Assembly: GCF_000299935.1 (NCBI RefSeq)
Contig: NZ_AMRL01000015.1
Span: 28,132-92,131, forward strand
Reading direction: 5' to 3'
DNA from: Oceanibaculum indicum P24
GTDB lineage: Bacteria; Pseudomonadota; Alphaproteobacteria; Oceanibaculales; Oceanibaculaceae
Length of the DNA stretch: 64,000 bases
Both the position numbers and the translations under genes were made by a program. The notes under the pieces were generated by a model, which did no database searches, was not told the origin of the DNA, and was given only the letters and a program-made list of their open reading frames with translations. Shown one piece after another: positions 29,079-38,382 of this stretch; the first letter of the stretch is position 1, and each line of letters starts with the position of its first letter.

Positions 29079-29249
29079 ATGCGCCTTCTGGTCCTTTTCG
29101 CCATCCTGCTCAGCCTGTCCGGCTGCGGCGTGGCCGCCGCCCCCTGCCGGGGCGTTTCGCTGGTGCTGAAAATGATCCCCTATGTCGGGCACACGGCGGC
29201 ACAGCCGACCGACGCCTGCGCCGCAGCCATCGACCCCGAGCTGATCTAG
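29079..29249 (+). CDS. Small lipoprotein, DUF6726-like
   Basis: This 56-residue protein has a lipoprotein signal: MRLLVLFAILLSLSGCGVAA with the lipobox LSGC (Cys at about residue 16). The short mature part, AAAPCRGVSLVLKMIPYVGHTAAQPTDACAAAID, keeps two more cysteines. It resembles tiny alphaproteobacterial lipoproteins listed under DUF6726, as I recall. It would be anchored in the outer or inner membrane. A longer frame opens at 29064 without better support. The role is unknown. Confidence 0.65.
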   Translation: MRLLVLFAILLSLSGCGVAAAPCRGVSLVLKMIPYVGHTAAQPTDACAAAIDPELI

Positions 29250-29258
29250 GGACCTTCG

Positions 29259-30377
29259 CTAGCCCGTAAAGATGTGATTGTCCCAGCGCGCGTCAGCAAA
29301 ACCGCTATTCAGCGCGCGGGTCCGCCCGGCAATGGGGTCGTACTCGACCAGCGCGCCCAGCCCGTTGCTGACGATGAAGCGGCCCGGCACCGGCGCGGCA
29401 GCAAGACCGCACCCGTCCGCCAGATCGAGCGGCTGCAGGGGCCGGCGCGTCGCCGCTTCCCAGAACAGCGCCCGTCCGCCGCGCGGCGAGGTAACGCCAA
29501 GGATGGTGCCCCCGGCATCGACGGCGGCACTGCCGCAATAGTTGCGCAGCCGCGACCAGGCGGCGTCCGGCATCTCCAGCAGCTCGATCTCCCGGCCCGG
29601 TCGCGCCAGCCCGACCAGCGGCACCAGATCGCTCGAGGGGCCTTCATACTGCATGGCGATCACCGTCTCGCCCGCCACCGTCACCGCCATATGACGCAGG
29701 CTGAGCTGGAAGAACTCGCCCGGCAGGCGGCGCTGCTCAATCAGGCTGCCGTCGCGGATATCGATGAAGGCAACGGAAGAGTCCATCGTATCGAGGTTCA
29801 GCTTCATGCGCTGCACCTCGGGATGGGTCAGGATACCGCCATTGGCGACGATCAGCGTGCGCCCGTCCGGCAGCAGGCGCAGATCGTGCGGGTCCATGCC
29901 GCCGGTCTGCCATTCGCCGATGCGGCGGTAAGAGTCAGTGGCATCATACAGGCCGATCAGCCCGCGCTTGCCCTCATAGTCGATCTCCGTCGCCAGCAGC
30001 AGCCGGCCGCCCTGCACGAACAGCCCATGCCCGGCAAAGGCCCGGTCCTCCATCGCCGGGATGGTGTGCGCGACCGTGCCGCGGGCGGCATCGACCACCA
30101 GCGCGAACCGGCCGGGCCGCCGCCCGAAGAACACGCCGTAGCGACCGTCCGGGCTGACCGCCGAGCCGTGGCCGCGCGCCGGCATCGGCAGGTCGAACTG
30201 CTTCGCCCCGGTCGCATCGAAGCCGCTGGCGTAGAAGCGCCCCTTCCGGTCGGCGCGGGCGCTGAGGAACAGCGACTCCCTGCCGCGTGCCAGCGCCTCG
30301 ACGCCCGGCAAAGCCCCGGCGGCGGCGAGGCCAGCCAGCGCGGAGCCTGTCAGGAAGAACCGTCGGGAGATCGGCAT
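29259..30377 (-). CDS. DUF1513 domain protein, Tat-exported
   Basis: This 372-residue protein has a twin-arginine signal (PISRRFFLTGSALAGLAAAGAL, residues 2-23). The body is beta-propeller-like: GHGSAVSPDGRYGVFFGRRPGRFALVVD, GGMDPHDLRLLPDGRTLIVANGG and RHMAVTVAGETVIAMQYEG. DUF1513 genes regularly close operons with imelysins and di-heme oxidoreductases, as here. They are thought to act in periplasmic iron handling, with no proven activity. It follows the imelysin gene by ten bases. Confidence 0.88.
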   Translation of the reverse strand: MPISRRFFLTGSALAGLAAAGALPGVEALARGRESLFLSARADRKGRFYASGFDATGAKQFDLPMPARGHGSAVSPDGRYGVFFGRRPGRFALVVDAARGTVAHTIPAMEDRAFAGHGLFVQGGRLLLATEIDYEGKRGLIGLYDATDSYRRIGEWQTGGMDPHDLRLLPDGRTLIVANGGILTHPEVQRMKLNLDTMDSSVAFIDIRDGSLIEQRRLPGEFFQLSLRHMAVTVAGETVIAMQYEGPSSDLVPLVGLARPGREIELLEMPDAAWSRLRNYCGSAAVDAGGTILGVTSPRGGRALFWEAATRRPLQPLDLADGCGLAAAPVPGRFIVSNGLGALVEYDPIAGRTRALNSGFADARWDNHIFTG

Positions 30378-30387
30378 GATTTCTTCC

Positions 30388-31482
30388 TCAGTCTCCGTCG
30401 AGCGCGTTGAAGCCGAGCGGGATATCCAGCGCCCCGGTCAGCCGTGTCGCCAGCAGCTGCTTCAGCGCCACTGTCTCCTTGGCCAGTTGCAGCAGCTTCA
30501 CACGCTCCGCTTTGTCCTTCACCGCCTCCTTCAGCGGCAGGGACACCGAATCGGCAGTGGCGATGGTCTGCTTGAAGGCACGCCGGAACAGGTCGTCCAG
30601 CTTCCTGTCGCCGGCCACGTCGCGCACGAAATGGCCGAAGCCCTGGCCGCCGCCCTCGCCGAGATAAAGCGCTTCGGCGGCGCGCAGATTCACACGGATA
30701 TTCTCCATCGAGCGGCCGCTGCGCCAGGATTCGCCAAGCTGCGGCTTCGCCTCCTTGGCGCTGCCGCCCAGCGGACGCGCCAGCTTGTGGTCGGCCACCA
30801 GTTCGACCGCCGTATGCAGGCTCTTGAACAGGTCCAGCGTGGCCTCGCTGGCGCTCTGGTAATGGGTGCCGGCCTCACCCGCCCTGGCCACGGTCTGCGC
30901 GTAATCCCCGCGCCAGGCGCGCAGCACATCGGTCGCCATGCCGGCCATGTTGCCGGATATCGCGGTCACCGTCTCGCAAGCAAAGCCGGCGGGCGGCGCA
31001 TCGTCATACAACAGCCGTTCCAGCGCCGGCAGTCCCTGTACGGCAACGCTGCCGGTCTCGAAGGCGTGCTGGCTGATACGCTCCCGGTCGCCGGACTTCA
31101 GCATCTCGCCAAGCTGCCGTCCCACCGTGTTGCGGGTGTCCGGCCACATGGCAAAGCGCTGCAGCCGCATGAACAGATCGACCGGGCCGAAGCGGATATG
31201 CTGGACGCCCTGCCAGGCATCGGCCGCTTCGCCATAGGCCGTCCGCAGCGCTGCGAAGCCGGCATTGGACGGCGCGCCGCAATAGGCCCGCGCGGCCTTG
31301 TCGAGCCCGGCCATCGCCGTCTCCAGCGCCGCATAGCGCGGGATCACATGATGCTCGACCAGATCGGCATTGAGCTGCCGGTAGGCGCCGGCATCGATGG
31401 CCTGGGCAGGCCGGGCAGCCGGCAGGGCGGCCATCGCCGCCAGCGCCAGCATGGCCAGGACGGGCAATATCCGCAGTCGCAT
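30388..31482 (-). CDS. Imelysin family periplasmic protein, without the canonical GxHxxE His
   Basis: This 364-residue all-helical protein has a Sec signal (residues 1-28, ending ARPAQA). It has the imelysin N-terminal ADAWQGVQHIRFGPVDLF pattern. The usual metal motif GxHxxE is replaced by GLPALERLL (Pro for His), unlike its paralogue at 33122-34408. It belongs to the IrpA/imelysin group proposed in iron uptake or sensing. It is third in the operon imelysin - di-heme oxidoreductase - imelysin - DUF1513. Confidence 0.88.
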   Translation of the reverse strand: MRLRILPVLAMLALAAMAALPAARPAQAIDAGAYRQLNADLVEHHVIPRYAALETAMAGLDKAARAYCGAPSNAGFAALRTAYGEAADAWQGVQHIRFGPVDLFMRLQRFAMWPDTRNTVGRQLGEMLKSGDRERISQHAFETGSVAVQGLPALERLLYDDAPPAGFACETVTAISGNMAGMATDVLRAWRGDYAQTVARAGEAGTHYQSASEATLDLFKSLHTAVELVADHKLARPLGGSAKEAKPQLGESWRSGRSMENIRVNLRAAEALYLGEGGGQGFGHFVRDVAGDRKLDDLFRRAFKQTIATADSVSLPLKEAVKDKAERVKLLQLAKETVALKQLLATRLTGALDIPLGFNALDGD

Positions 31483-31492
31483 GATCTTTCTC

Positions 31493-33037
31493 CTAGAGCG
31501 AATGCAGGAAGGCCAGCAGCGCCTCGCGGTCGGCCTTGCTCATCTCCACCACCTTCTGCTTCGCCGCCTCGGCCTCGCCGCCATGCCACAGGATCGCCTC
31601 CAGCAGATTGCGGGCGCGGGCATCGTGCAGGAAGTAGGTGTGGCCGCTGACCGTCTCCGTCAGGCCAATGCCCCAAAGCGGTGGGGTGCGCCATTCGCGG
31701 CCATCCGCCTTGGCTTCCGGCCGGTTGTCGGCCAGCCCCTCGCCCATATCGTGAAGCAGCAGGTCGGTATAGGGCCAGATCAGCTGGAAGAACTGTTCCT
31801 CGCCGTCGAAATCGCGGGCCGTGACGAATTTCGGGCGATGGCAGGCGGTGCAGCCGCTCTCATAGAACATCTGCTTGCCGCGCAGCACCTTCGGGTCGTC
31901 CACATCGCGCCGGGCCGGCACGCCGAGATTGCGGGCATAGAAGGTGACGAGGTCCATCATCTGCTTCGTGACCTCGGTGCCTTCCAGCGCATCGTCGCCG
32001 GTCGGCGCCTCGCGGCAAGCCTTCTGCGCCGGTGTGCAATCGCCCCAGGAGGCCGGCACCATCGGTGTCGAGATACCGATATCGCCAGCAAAAGCGTGCG
32101 CCGATTGCTGGCGCACCGTTGGCTCGCCCGCCTTCCAGCCGAAACGGCCGAGCGACAGCCCGCCCTTCACGCTGTCCCACACGAGGTTGGGCCGGCCGGA
32201 AATGCCGTCGCCATCCTTATCGTCGGGGTCGGCCCAGGCGAGGATATCCTCCTCCGGTATCGCCTCCAGCAGGCCAAGGCCGATCATCGGCGAGGCCACG
32301 CGCGGCGACAGCATGATCTCCGGATGCATCGGCCCGTATTTCAGATTGGCAACGCTGTAGGTGGGTTTGCGCAGAGTGACGACCTCACCATCGGCCAGCG
32401 TGACCGGCACATCCTCATACTCGACGACCATCTCGCCTTCCGGCTGATGGCCCTGGATCGCGAAATTCTGCAGCTGCGTGCCATAGGTCGGATCGCCGAT
32501 CAGCGCCGCCTCGCCCTTCGCCAGCAGGGAGCGCTGCGCCTCGTCCTGTGGCGGGATCGACAGGCGCAGAAACATCGAGACAGCCTGCTCCCCCACGGCC
32601 GGCGGGCCGCCGCGCCCGTCCTTCAGATGGCAGCCCTGGCAGGAGCGCGAATTGAACAGCGGCCCCAGACCGTCTGAAGATTCTGTGGAGCTGGGAGCCG
32701 ACACCCAGATCTTGCGGAAGATGCCATCGCCGACCTTGAAATCCAGCTGCTTCTCGAATGCCATGTTGCCGGACGGATGCGAGAAGATGCTGGTGTTCAG
32801 CGGCTTGTAGACCGTTGCCGCCCCACCCTGGTTCTGCTCGAACTTCTCCGCCTCGGAGAAATCCTCCGTAGGCTTGGTGACGGCGGCGATGCGCGCTTTT
32901 TCCGCCTTGCTGCCCGGCGCGGCCGCGCCGGCCGTGTTCACCGCCAGCCCGAGAAACGAAACGACTGTCCCGGCAATCAACCCCAGCGAAACGGCACCCT
33001 GCACACCCGCCACAAAACCCGATCGATACATGCTCAT
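31493..33037 (-). CDS. Di-heme oxidoreductase (DHOR, DUF1111) with two CxxCH sites
   Basis: This 514-residue exported protein has an N-terminal hydrophobic segment (residues 6-40). Heme c motifs are CQGCH at residues 133-137 and CTACH at 396-400. An EF-hand-like acidic loop, DPDDKDGDGISGR, spans 270-282. These are features of the di-heme peroxidase-like DUF1111 family, once called thiol oxidoreductases. In this operon it may change the redox state of iron in the periplasm; that is inference. Starts at 33037 or 33031 are both possible; the frame beyond is not signal-like. Confidence 0.88.
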   Translation of the reverse strand: MSMYRSGFVAGVQGAVSLGLIAGTVVSFLGLAVNTAGAAAPGSKAEKARIAAVTKPTEDFSEAEKFEQNQGGAATVYKPLNTSIFSHPSGNMAFEKQLDFKVGDGIFRKIWVSAPSSTESSDGLGPLFNSRSCQGCHLKDGRGGPPAVGEQAVSMFLRLSIPPQDEAQRSLLAKGEAALIGDPTYGTQLQNFAIQGHQPEGEMVVEYEDVPVTLADGEVVTLRKPTYSVANLKYGPMHPEIMLSPRVASPMIGLGLLEAIPEEDILAWADPDDKDGDGISGRPNLVWDSVKGGLSLGRFGWKAGEPTVRQQSAHAFAGDIGISTPMVPASWGDCTPAQKACREAPTGDDALEGTEVTKQMMDLVTFYARNLGVPARRDVDDPKVLRGKQMFYESGCTACHRPKFVTARDFDGEEQFFQLIWPYTDLLLHDMGEGLADNRPEAKADGREWRTPPLWGIGLTETVSGHTYFLHDARARNLLEAILWHGGEAEAAKQKVVEMSKADREALLAFLHSL

Positions 33038-33121
33038 CACAAAAAGTTGCGGAAACGAAAGGCGGAGCACCCCGCAGCGATACCGCAAGATGCTCCGCCG
33101 GCCTTTGGCCGTCTTGTCGGC

Positions 33122-34408
33122 TTACTGGAAGACGGCCGCCGGATTGTCGAGGCTATCGGACCCCTCGAAGGAGATCGGCTGCAGCTCCAGCAGCGCCACC
33201 GCGCGCTCGAAGGAACGGGTCTGCACGGTCAGCGCATCGATGACCGCCTGCAGCGTCGCGGCGCCTTCCTCATTGCCGGCGGCCAGCATCTGGTCATAGG
33301 CCTCCACCGTCTCGGCGCGCTGCTTCATCGCCTTCGCCGTCTTCAGCGTGGCATCCAGTGCCTGCCTGGTTTCGGTCGCCAGCGCCGGGTCGGAAGCACG
33401 CACCAGATCGTGCAGGCTGCGGCCGTTCACCACGCTCTTGCCGTCGATGCGGCTATAGCTGCCGAAATAGACCGCACGCATGCCGACGATGTCGTAATAA
33501 TGCGAATTGTGGGTGTTGTCGGAGAAGCAGTCATGCTCCTCCTCCGGGTCGTTCAGCAGCAAACCCAGCTTCATGCGCTCGCCCGCCAGTTCGCCATAGG
33601 ACAGGCTGCCCAGTCCGGTCAGAATGATCGACAGCCCGCCTTCCGGGCCAGCGTCCATCACCGCCTTGCGCGCCTCGCCATCGGCATCCCAATTGGCGAC
33701 CATCTCTTCCAGATCGTCCAGCAACAGGTCGGTTGCCACGGTCAGGTACTGCGCGCGCCGGTCGCAATTGCCGTTGGTGCAGGCTTCACCCCTGGCATAA
33801 TCGGTCCAGGGGCGGTTACCGGCACCCGGACCGGTGCCGTTCAGATCCTGGCCCCAGAGCAGAAACTCGATGGCGTGGTAGCCGGTGGCGACATTCGCCT
33901 CGACGCCGCCGATCTCCTGCAGCTTTTCGGCCAGCAGCTCCTTGGTGATGGTGGAGGCGTCGATCTCCTCCCCGCCATGGGTGATCTTCGGATTGCCGAT
34001 CACGTTGGCAGTGTAGAGCGGGTTCTCATCGGAATCGGTGCCGTAGGAAGAATCGACATAATCGATCAGCCCCTCATCCAGCGGCCAGGCATTCACCTTG
34101 CCTTCCCAGTCATCGACGATGGCATTGCCGAAGCGATAGACCTCGGTCTGCTGGTAAGGCACACGCGCGGCCAGCCAGGCCCGCTTGGCAGCCTGCAGCG
34201 TCGCGGCGCTGGGCGCATCGGTCAGCGCCTGGACAGCAGCCTTCAGCTCCTTCGCCCGGACGAGGGAATCCGCATACATCGCCTCGGCAATGTCGGCATA
34301 ATTCGTCAGCACGGCACGCACCGCGCCCTCGCTGGAAGCTGCCGATGCCGGCGCTGCCGCAAAGGCCAGCAAACCGGCCGCCGCGATGTCCAGAAAACTC
34401 CGTCTCAT
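33122..34408 (-). CDS. Imelysin family periplasmic protein with GxHxxE motif
   Basis: This 428-residue protein has a signal peptide (MRRSFLDIAAAGLLAFAAAPASA, residues 1-23). The imelysin metal motif is present as GYHAIEFLLWGQDLNG, and WLAARVPYQQTEVYRFG is the matching N-terminal segment. Imelysins of the IrpA group are predicted periplasmic iron-binding proteins. It heads the iron-type operon and its ATG at 34408 lies about 100 bases from a Fur-like palindrome. Confidence 0.92.
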   Translation of the reverse strand: MRRSFLDIAAAGLLAFAAAPASAASSEGAVRAVLTNYADIAEAMYADSLVRAKELKAAVQALTDAPSAATLQAAKRAWLAARVPYQQTEVYRFGNAIVDDWEGKVNAWPLDEGLIDYVDSSYGTDSDENPLYTANVIGNPKITHGGEEIDASTITKELLAEKLQEIGGVEANVATGYHAIEFLLWGQDLNGTGPGAGNRPWTDYARGEACTNGNCDRRAQYLTVATDLLLDDLEEMVANWDADGEARKAVMDAGPEGGLSIILTGLGSLSYGELAGERMKLGLLLNDPEEEHDCFSDNTHNSHYYDIVGMRAVYFGSYSRIDGKSVVNGRSLHDLVRASDPALATETRQALDATLKTAKAMKQRAETVEAYDQMLAAGNEEGAATLQAVIDALTVQTRSFERAVALLELQPISFEGSDSLDNPAAVFQ

Positions 34409-34511
34409 GCGTAAATCCCTTCCTGTATTTCGCTGGGCGTACGCCCGCTTCCCGCACAGTCCAGCGACCGGCTTCCATGACGGGCAACGCCCCAATGCTC
34501 ATTGATCGGAT

Positions 34512-34530
34512 GATAATGAGAGTGATTTAT
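34512..34530 (-). promoter_or_regulatory. Candidate Fur-type operator upstream of iron operon
   Basis: The AT-rich 19 bases starting GATAATGA match 13 of 19 positions of the classical Fur box by my count. They lie in a distinctly AT-rich patch about 105 bases upstream of the first imelysin gene. Alphaproteobacteria often use Irr, RirA or other boxes, so the protein involved is uncertain. Confidence 0.4.
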
Positions 34531-34689
34531 AATCTCAACAAATACCGGGTCATACCCGTAAGGACACATGGCCGCACCGCGTGCCTGCCATGCAAATCCG
34601 CGCTGCGGCATGGACAAGCACCGGCTTAGCCCCTAAGCAAGATTGGCTGGCCTGTCGCCAGCGCCCCCAGCCGCAACCGCCGGAGACGG

Positions 34690-35580
34690 ATGGACGCGAT
34701 CAAGAGCCAGTGGGCGGGTTTGCCGCCGAACGTGCGCGGCATCCTCTGGGTTGTGCTGTCCGGCCTGCTGTTCGCCAGCTTCATGGCCATCGTGCGCTAT
34801 GTCGGCACGACCATGAATCCGATCCAGATGTCCTTCATCCGCTATGCCTTCGGCATGATGTTCATGCTGCCCTTCTTCATGCGCATGCAGCTGTCGGACT
34901 TCCGCGCCGCGAATATCAAGCTGCATGCGACGCGCGGCATCCTGCACGGACTGGCGGTGATGATGTGGTTCTATGCGATGAGCCGCATCCCCATCGCCGA
35001 GGTGACCGCGCTGGGCTTCACCTCGCCGATCTTCGCCACCATCGCCGCCGTGCTGCTGCTGGGCGAGCGCATCCGGATGCGCCGCATGATCGCAGTGGCG
35101 GGTGGACTGCTTGGCGCCCTGATCATCCTTCGGCCCGGGGCGGCGATCATCGACCCCGGCGCCATCGCCATGCTGGTGGCAGCGCCGATCTTCGCCTTCT
35201 CCGACGTCATGGCGAAGCTGCTGACGCGCAAGGAGAGCGGGCCCGCCGTCGTCGGTTACCTGTCGATCTTCGTGACGCTGGTGACGATGGTGCCGGCGAT
35301 CTATGTCTGGCGCTGGCCGACACCGGAGGAATGGGCGCTGATGGCGCTGACCGCCTTCATCGCGACGCTGGGCCATCTCGCAATGGTGCAGGGCTTCAAG
35401 CTGGCCGATGTGTCGGTGACACAGCCGGCCAAGTTCCTGCAGCTGATCTGGGCGACGCTGATCGGCTTCCTGCTGTTCAGCGAATTTCCGACAATCTGGA
35501 CCTGGATCGGCGCCGCCATCGTGGTTGCCGCCGTCAGCTATATCGCCCACCGCGAGGCCGTTGCCCGGCGGCACGAATAG
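34690..35580 (+). CDS. DMT-superfamily EamA transporter
   Basis: This 296-residue protein has ten hydrophobic segments in two EamA repeats: GILWVVLSGLLFASFMAIVRYVG with MNPIQMSFIRYAFGMMFMLPF, then AIAMLVAAPIFAFSDVMAKLL. The first repeat ends with the conserved ALGFTSPIFATIAAVLLLGERI. Such transporters export amino acids, metabolites or drugs; the substrate is unknown. GGAG precedes the ATG by six bases. It is divergent from the iron operon. Confidence 0.9.
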   Translation: MDAIKSQWAGLPPNVRGILWVVLSGLLFASFMAIVRYVGTTMNPIQMSFIRYAFGMMFMLPFFMRMQLSDFRAANIKLHATRGILHGLAVMMWFYAMSRIPIAEVTALGFTSPIFATIAAVLLLGERIRMRRMIAVAGGLLGALIILRPGAAIIDPGAIAMLVAAPIFAFSDVMAKLLTRKESGPAVVGYLSIFVTLVTMVPAIYVWRWPTPEEWALMALTAFIATLGHLAMVQGFKLADVSVTQPAKFLQLIWATLIGFLLFSEFPTIWTWIGAAIVVAAVSYIAHREAVARRHE

Positions 35581-35656
35581 ACAAATATAATTTTCGCTAC
35601 TTTGAATCGAATTTCCGTGCGCCCATATCTCTCAGACGCACTGATAAAGGCAGCCG

Positions 35657-36232
35657 ATGACGGTCTTCGACACGAGCCGTACTGAGACTACCTACAGCCT
35701 CGGGAATGTCGCCTCGACCGATATACCCGACGAGCGACTGCGCGATCTCGCGGCCTACTGGCGCGAACAGCGCGGCGGCAACCTGCTGCCCGGCCGGGAC
35801 GATGTGGACCCGCTCGACCTGCCGCACAAGCTGCTGCCGAGCATGATCCTGCTGGATATCGTCGGGTCGGAGCGCTATCGCCGGTTCAAATTCCGCCTGG
35901 TGGGCACCGCCATCTACACCCATGTCGGGCGCGAGTTGACCGGCCTGCATATCGACGAGGCGCTGCCGGAACCCTACCTGTCCTACGTCAGCTTCACCCA
36001 TGCGACAGCGGCCGACCGGCGCTGCCCGGTCTATTCCGAGACGCTGTATCACGACCAGGGAAACTTCGTGAACGGCATCACCTACCGGCTGGTGCTGCCG
36101 CTGGCCAGCGATCACGAGACAGCCGACCGCATCATGGTCTGCCAGTTCTGGGTCCGGCGCGGCGACAAGAGCCGCTGGGAAGGCGACTGGCGCACCGTGC
36201 AGCCGCTCACCCAGCTGGTGGACTTCCCTTAG
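35657..36232 (+). CDS. PAS domain protein (PAS_5 type)
   Basis: This 191-residue cytosolic protein has the alphaproteobacterial PAS_5 pattern: RLRDLAAYWREQRGGNLLPGRDDVDPLDLPHKLLPSMILLDIV, then RRFKFRLVGTAIYTHVGRELTGLHIDEALPE. It has no output domain. The family is common, often in many copies, in Rhodospirillales and of unknown role, perhaps sensing small molecules. It stands alone between a transporter and the urease locus and converges with the phosphatase gene, two bases apart. Confidence 0.85.
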   Translation: MTVFDTSRTETTYSLGNVASTDIPDERLRDLAAYWREQRGGNLLPGRDDVDPLDLPHKLLPSMILLDIVGSERYRRFKFRLVGTAIYTHVGRELTGLHIDEALPEPYLSYVSFTHATAADRRCPVYSETLYHDQGNFVNGITYRLVLPLASDHETADRIMVCQFWVRRGDKSRWEGDWRTVQPLTQLVDFP

Positions 36233-36234
36233 GA

Positions 36235-36672
36235 TCAGGCGGACCGCAGCTTTTCCACCAGTACCGGCAGCGACTTGATGTCGAAGCCCTTGGCCGCTGC
36301 CTCGGCGACCACCGCATCGACATCGGCGCCATGCTTCAGCACCTGTGTCGCGCCATAGAGCAGATAGACACGCGTGCCGGTGCGGCAATGCGCCAGCACG
36401 GGCTTGCCGGCCCTTTCCAGCAGCGCGTCGAACGCCTCGACATCCTGCTTGCCGATGGTCGAGCTGGTGACCGGCAGGAAGTGATATTCCAGCCCCAGCG
36501 CCTCGGCCTGCGCCTTGGCGTCGGCCATCGCCATCTGCCCCGGCTCCTCATTGTCCGGCCGGTTGTTGATGATGGCGCGGTAGCCCATCGCCGCGATTTC
36601 CTTCAGCGAGGCCGAATCGACCTGTGCACCGGTATCGATCCCAGGCGCCATCTCGGTCGTCTTGAAGCTCAT
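36235..36672 (-). CDS. DUF442/TIGR01244 phosphatase-like protein
   Basis: This 145-residue protein has the dual-specificity-phosphatase-like fold of the beta-lactamase-hydrolase-associated family. It reads EIAAMGYRAIINNRPDNEEPGQ, then the active-site loop AHCRTGTRVYLL. The Cys-to-Arg spacing is CX4R, not the CX5R of standard tyrosine phosphatases, which is normal for this family. Its ATG overlaps the stop of the membrane protein gene upstream by four bases, so it ends the urease-direction gene series. Confidence 0.85.
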   Translation of the reverse strand: MSFKTTEMAPGIDTGAQVDSASLKEIAAMGYRAIINNRPDNEEPGQMAMADAKAQAEALGLEYHFLPVTSSTIGKQDVEAFDALLERAGKPVLAHCRTGTRVYLLYGATQVLKHGADVDAVVAEAAAKGFDIKSLPVLVEKLRSA

Positions 36673-37064
36673 GCCCGTTCCTCCCCTTCTGTGGATTTTA
36701 TGGTCGGCACTCCCGGCGTGCGCAGCGCGGCGATCAGCCCCATGACGAAGCCGATGCCGGCCGTCTCGGCATTATACAGCACAAGTCCCGCACCGCCGGC
36801 GGCCAGCGCCGTATAGGCCGCCCAGTTCTGCCGGCGCCACAAGGCATAGATACCGGCCAGCACCGCCAGGATGCCGAAGCCGCTATACTGGAAGAACAGG
36901 ATCAGCCCGGTGCGCGGGTGGCACCACCAGGGCCCGTTCCCCGGATCGCAGAGATGGCCGATCCAGTGCTGCTGCACCACCAGATAGCGATAGGCAAGAC
37001 CGAAACCGATGCCGGCCACCGCCCAGAGCAGCGCGCGGCGGCGCGATGGTGTTATCTGCAACAC
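36669..37064 (-). CDS. Uncharacterised membrane protein in the urease cluster
   Basis: This 131-residue protein starts at GTG 37064 with AAGGAAA upstream. It has hydrophobic segments at about 12-30, 48-70, 78-92 and 97-112, and a short loop with cysteines (HLCDPGNGPWWCHPRTG, about 37-53). I do not recognise the family. It overlaps the phosphatase gene (ATGA) and follows the HupE/UreJ gene by 74 bases, so it may share a transcript with the urease genes. A link to nickel or urea is possible but unproven. Confidence 0.6.
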   Translation of the reverse strand: MLQITPSRRRALLWAVAGIGFGLAYRYLVVQQHWIGHLCDPGNGPWWCHPRTGLILFFQYSGFGILAVLAGIYALWRRQNWAAYTALAAGGAGLVLYNAETAGIGFVMGLIAALRTPGVPTIKSTEGEERA

Positions 37065-37138
37065 GTTGCCGGTTTCCTTCGAGGGTATCGCAAAACGTCC
37101 CGCAGGAAACCGGCCCCAGCCGTCCCGGTCAAGGGCTA

Positions 37139-37723
37139 TCAGATAACAGCCAGCATCAGGCCGGCAGCGCAGCACGCCCCGCCGGCAGCGCGCGCCAGCA
37201 CCGGGCGCCCGTTGCGCATACCGGCAAGGGCGATACCGATGCCGGCCGCATGCAGCAGCGCGGTCGCCACGGCGAAGCCCGCAAAATAGGTCACCCCGCC
37301 GCCATCGGCCGGCATCTCCAGCCCGTGCGCCATGCCGTGCGACACCGCGAAGACCGCGACGATGGCCGCCCCCGCCCAGCGCGGCAGCACCACACCGAAC
37401 AGGGTCAATGCGCCCAGCACGATGACGGAACCCAGAATCATCGCCTCCATCCCCGGCATCGCCACGCCGGAAAGGCCCAGCAGCCCGCCCAGGATCATTG
37501 CGCCGACAAAGGCTGCCGGCCACATCCAGACCGATTTGCCGGATTGCTGGCCCGACCACAGGCCGACCGCCAGCATCGCCAGCAGATGGTCCGGCCCGGT
37601 GAGCGGATGCAGGAAACCATGTTCCAGCCCGTGCACGGCGCCGACTCCGGTATGGGCCAGCGCCGGCGTCGCAGCGACGGACAGCAAGAGGGCGAGGAAG
37701 GGGGTGGTCCTGTTCATATTCAT
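37139..37723 (-). CDS. ureJ: HupE/UreJ family nickel permease/accessory protein
   Basis: This 194-residue membrane protein has a cleavable signal (MNMNRTTPFLALLLSVAATPALAHTG). The HupE/UreJ motif HPLTGPDHLLAM is near residues 39-50 and a second histidine-rich segment, VFAVSHGMAHGLEMP, near 119-133. Members are thought to import nickel for urease or hydrogenase. It lies 20 bases after ureG, which supports a urease role. A start six bases later (37717) is equally good. Confidence 0.88.
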   Translation of the reverse strand: MNMNRTTPFLALLLSVAATPALAHTGVGAVHGLEHGFLHPLTGPDHLLAMLAVGLWSGQQSGKSVWMWPAAFVGAMILGGLLGLSGVAMPGMEAMILGSVIVLGALTLFGVVLPRWAGAAIVAVFAVSHGMAHGLEMPADGGGVTYFAGFAVATALLHAAGIGIALAGMRNGRPVLARAAGGACCAAGLMLAVI

Positions 37724-37743
37724 TGCTCCCTTAGGCGGCTTGC

Positions 37744-38378
<635 letters not shown>

Positions 38379-38382
<4 letters not shown>

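Noticed and set aside
36235..36672. Missing catalytic Arg in the phosphatase loop (CX4R instead of CX5R)
   Set aside because: The CRTGTR spacing is a family trait of DUF442/TIGR01244, not a defect of this copy.
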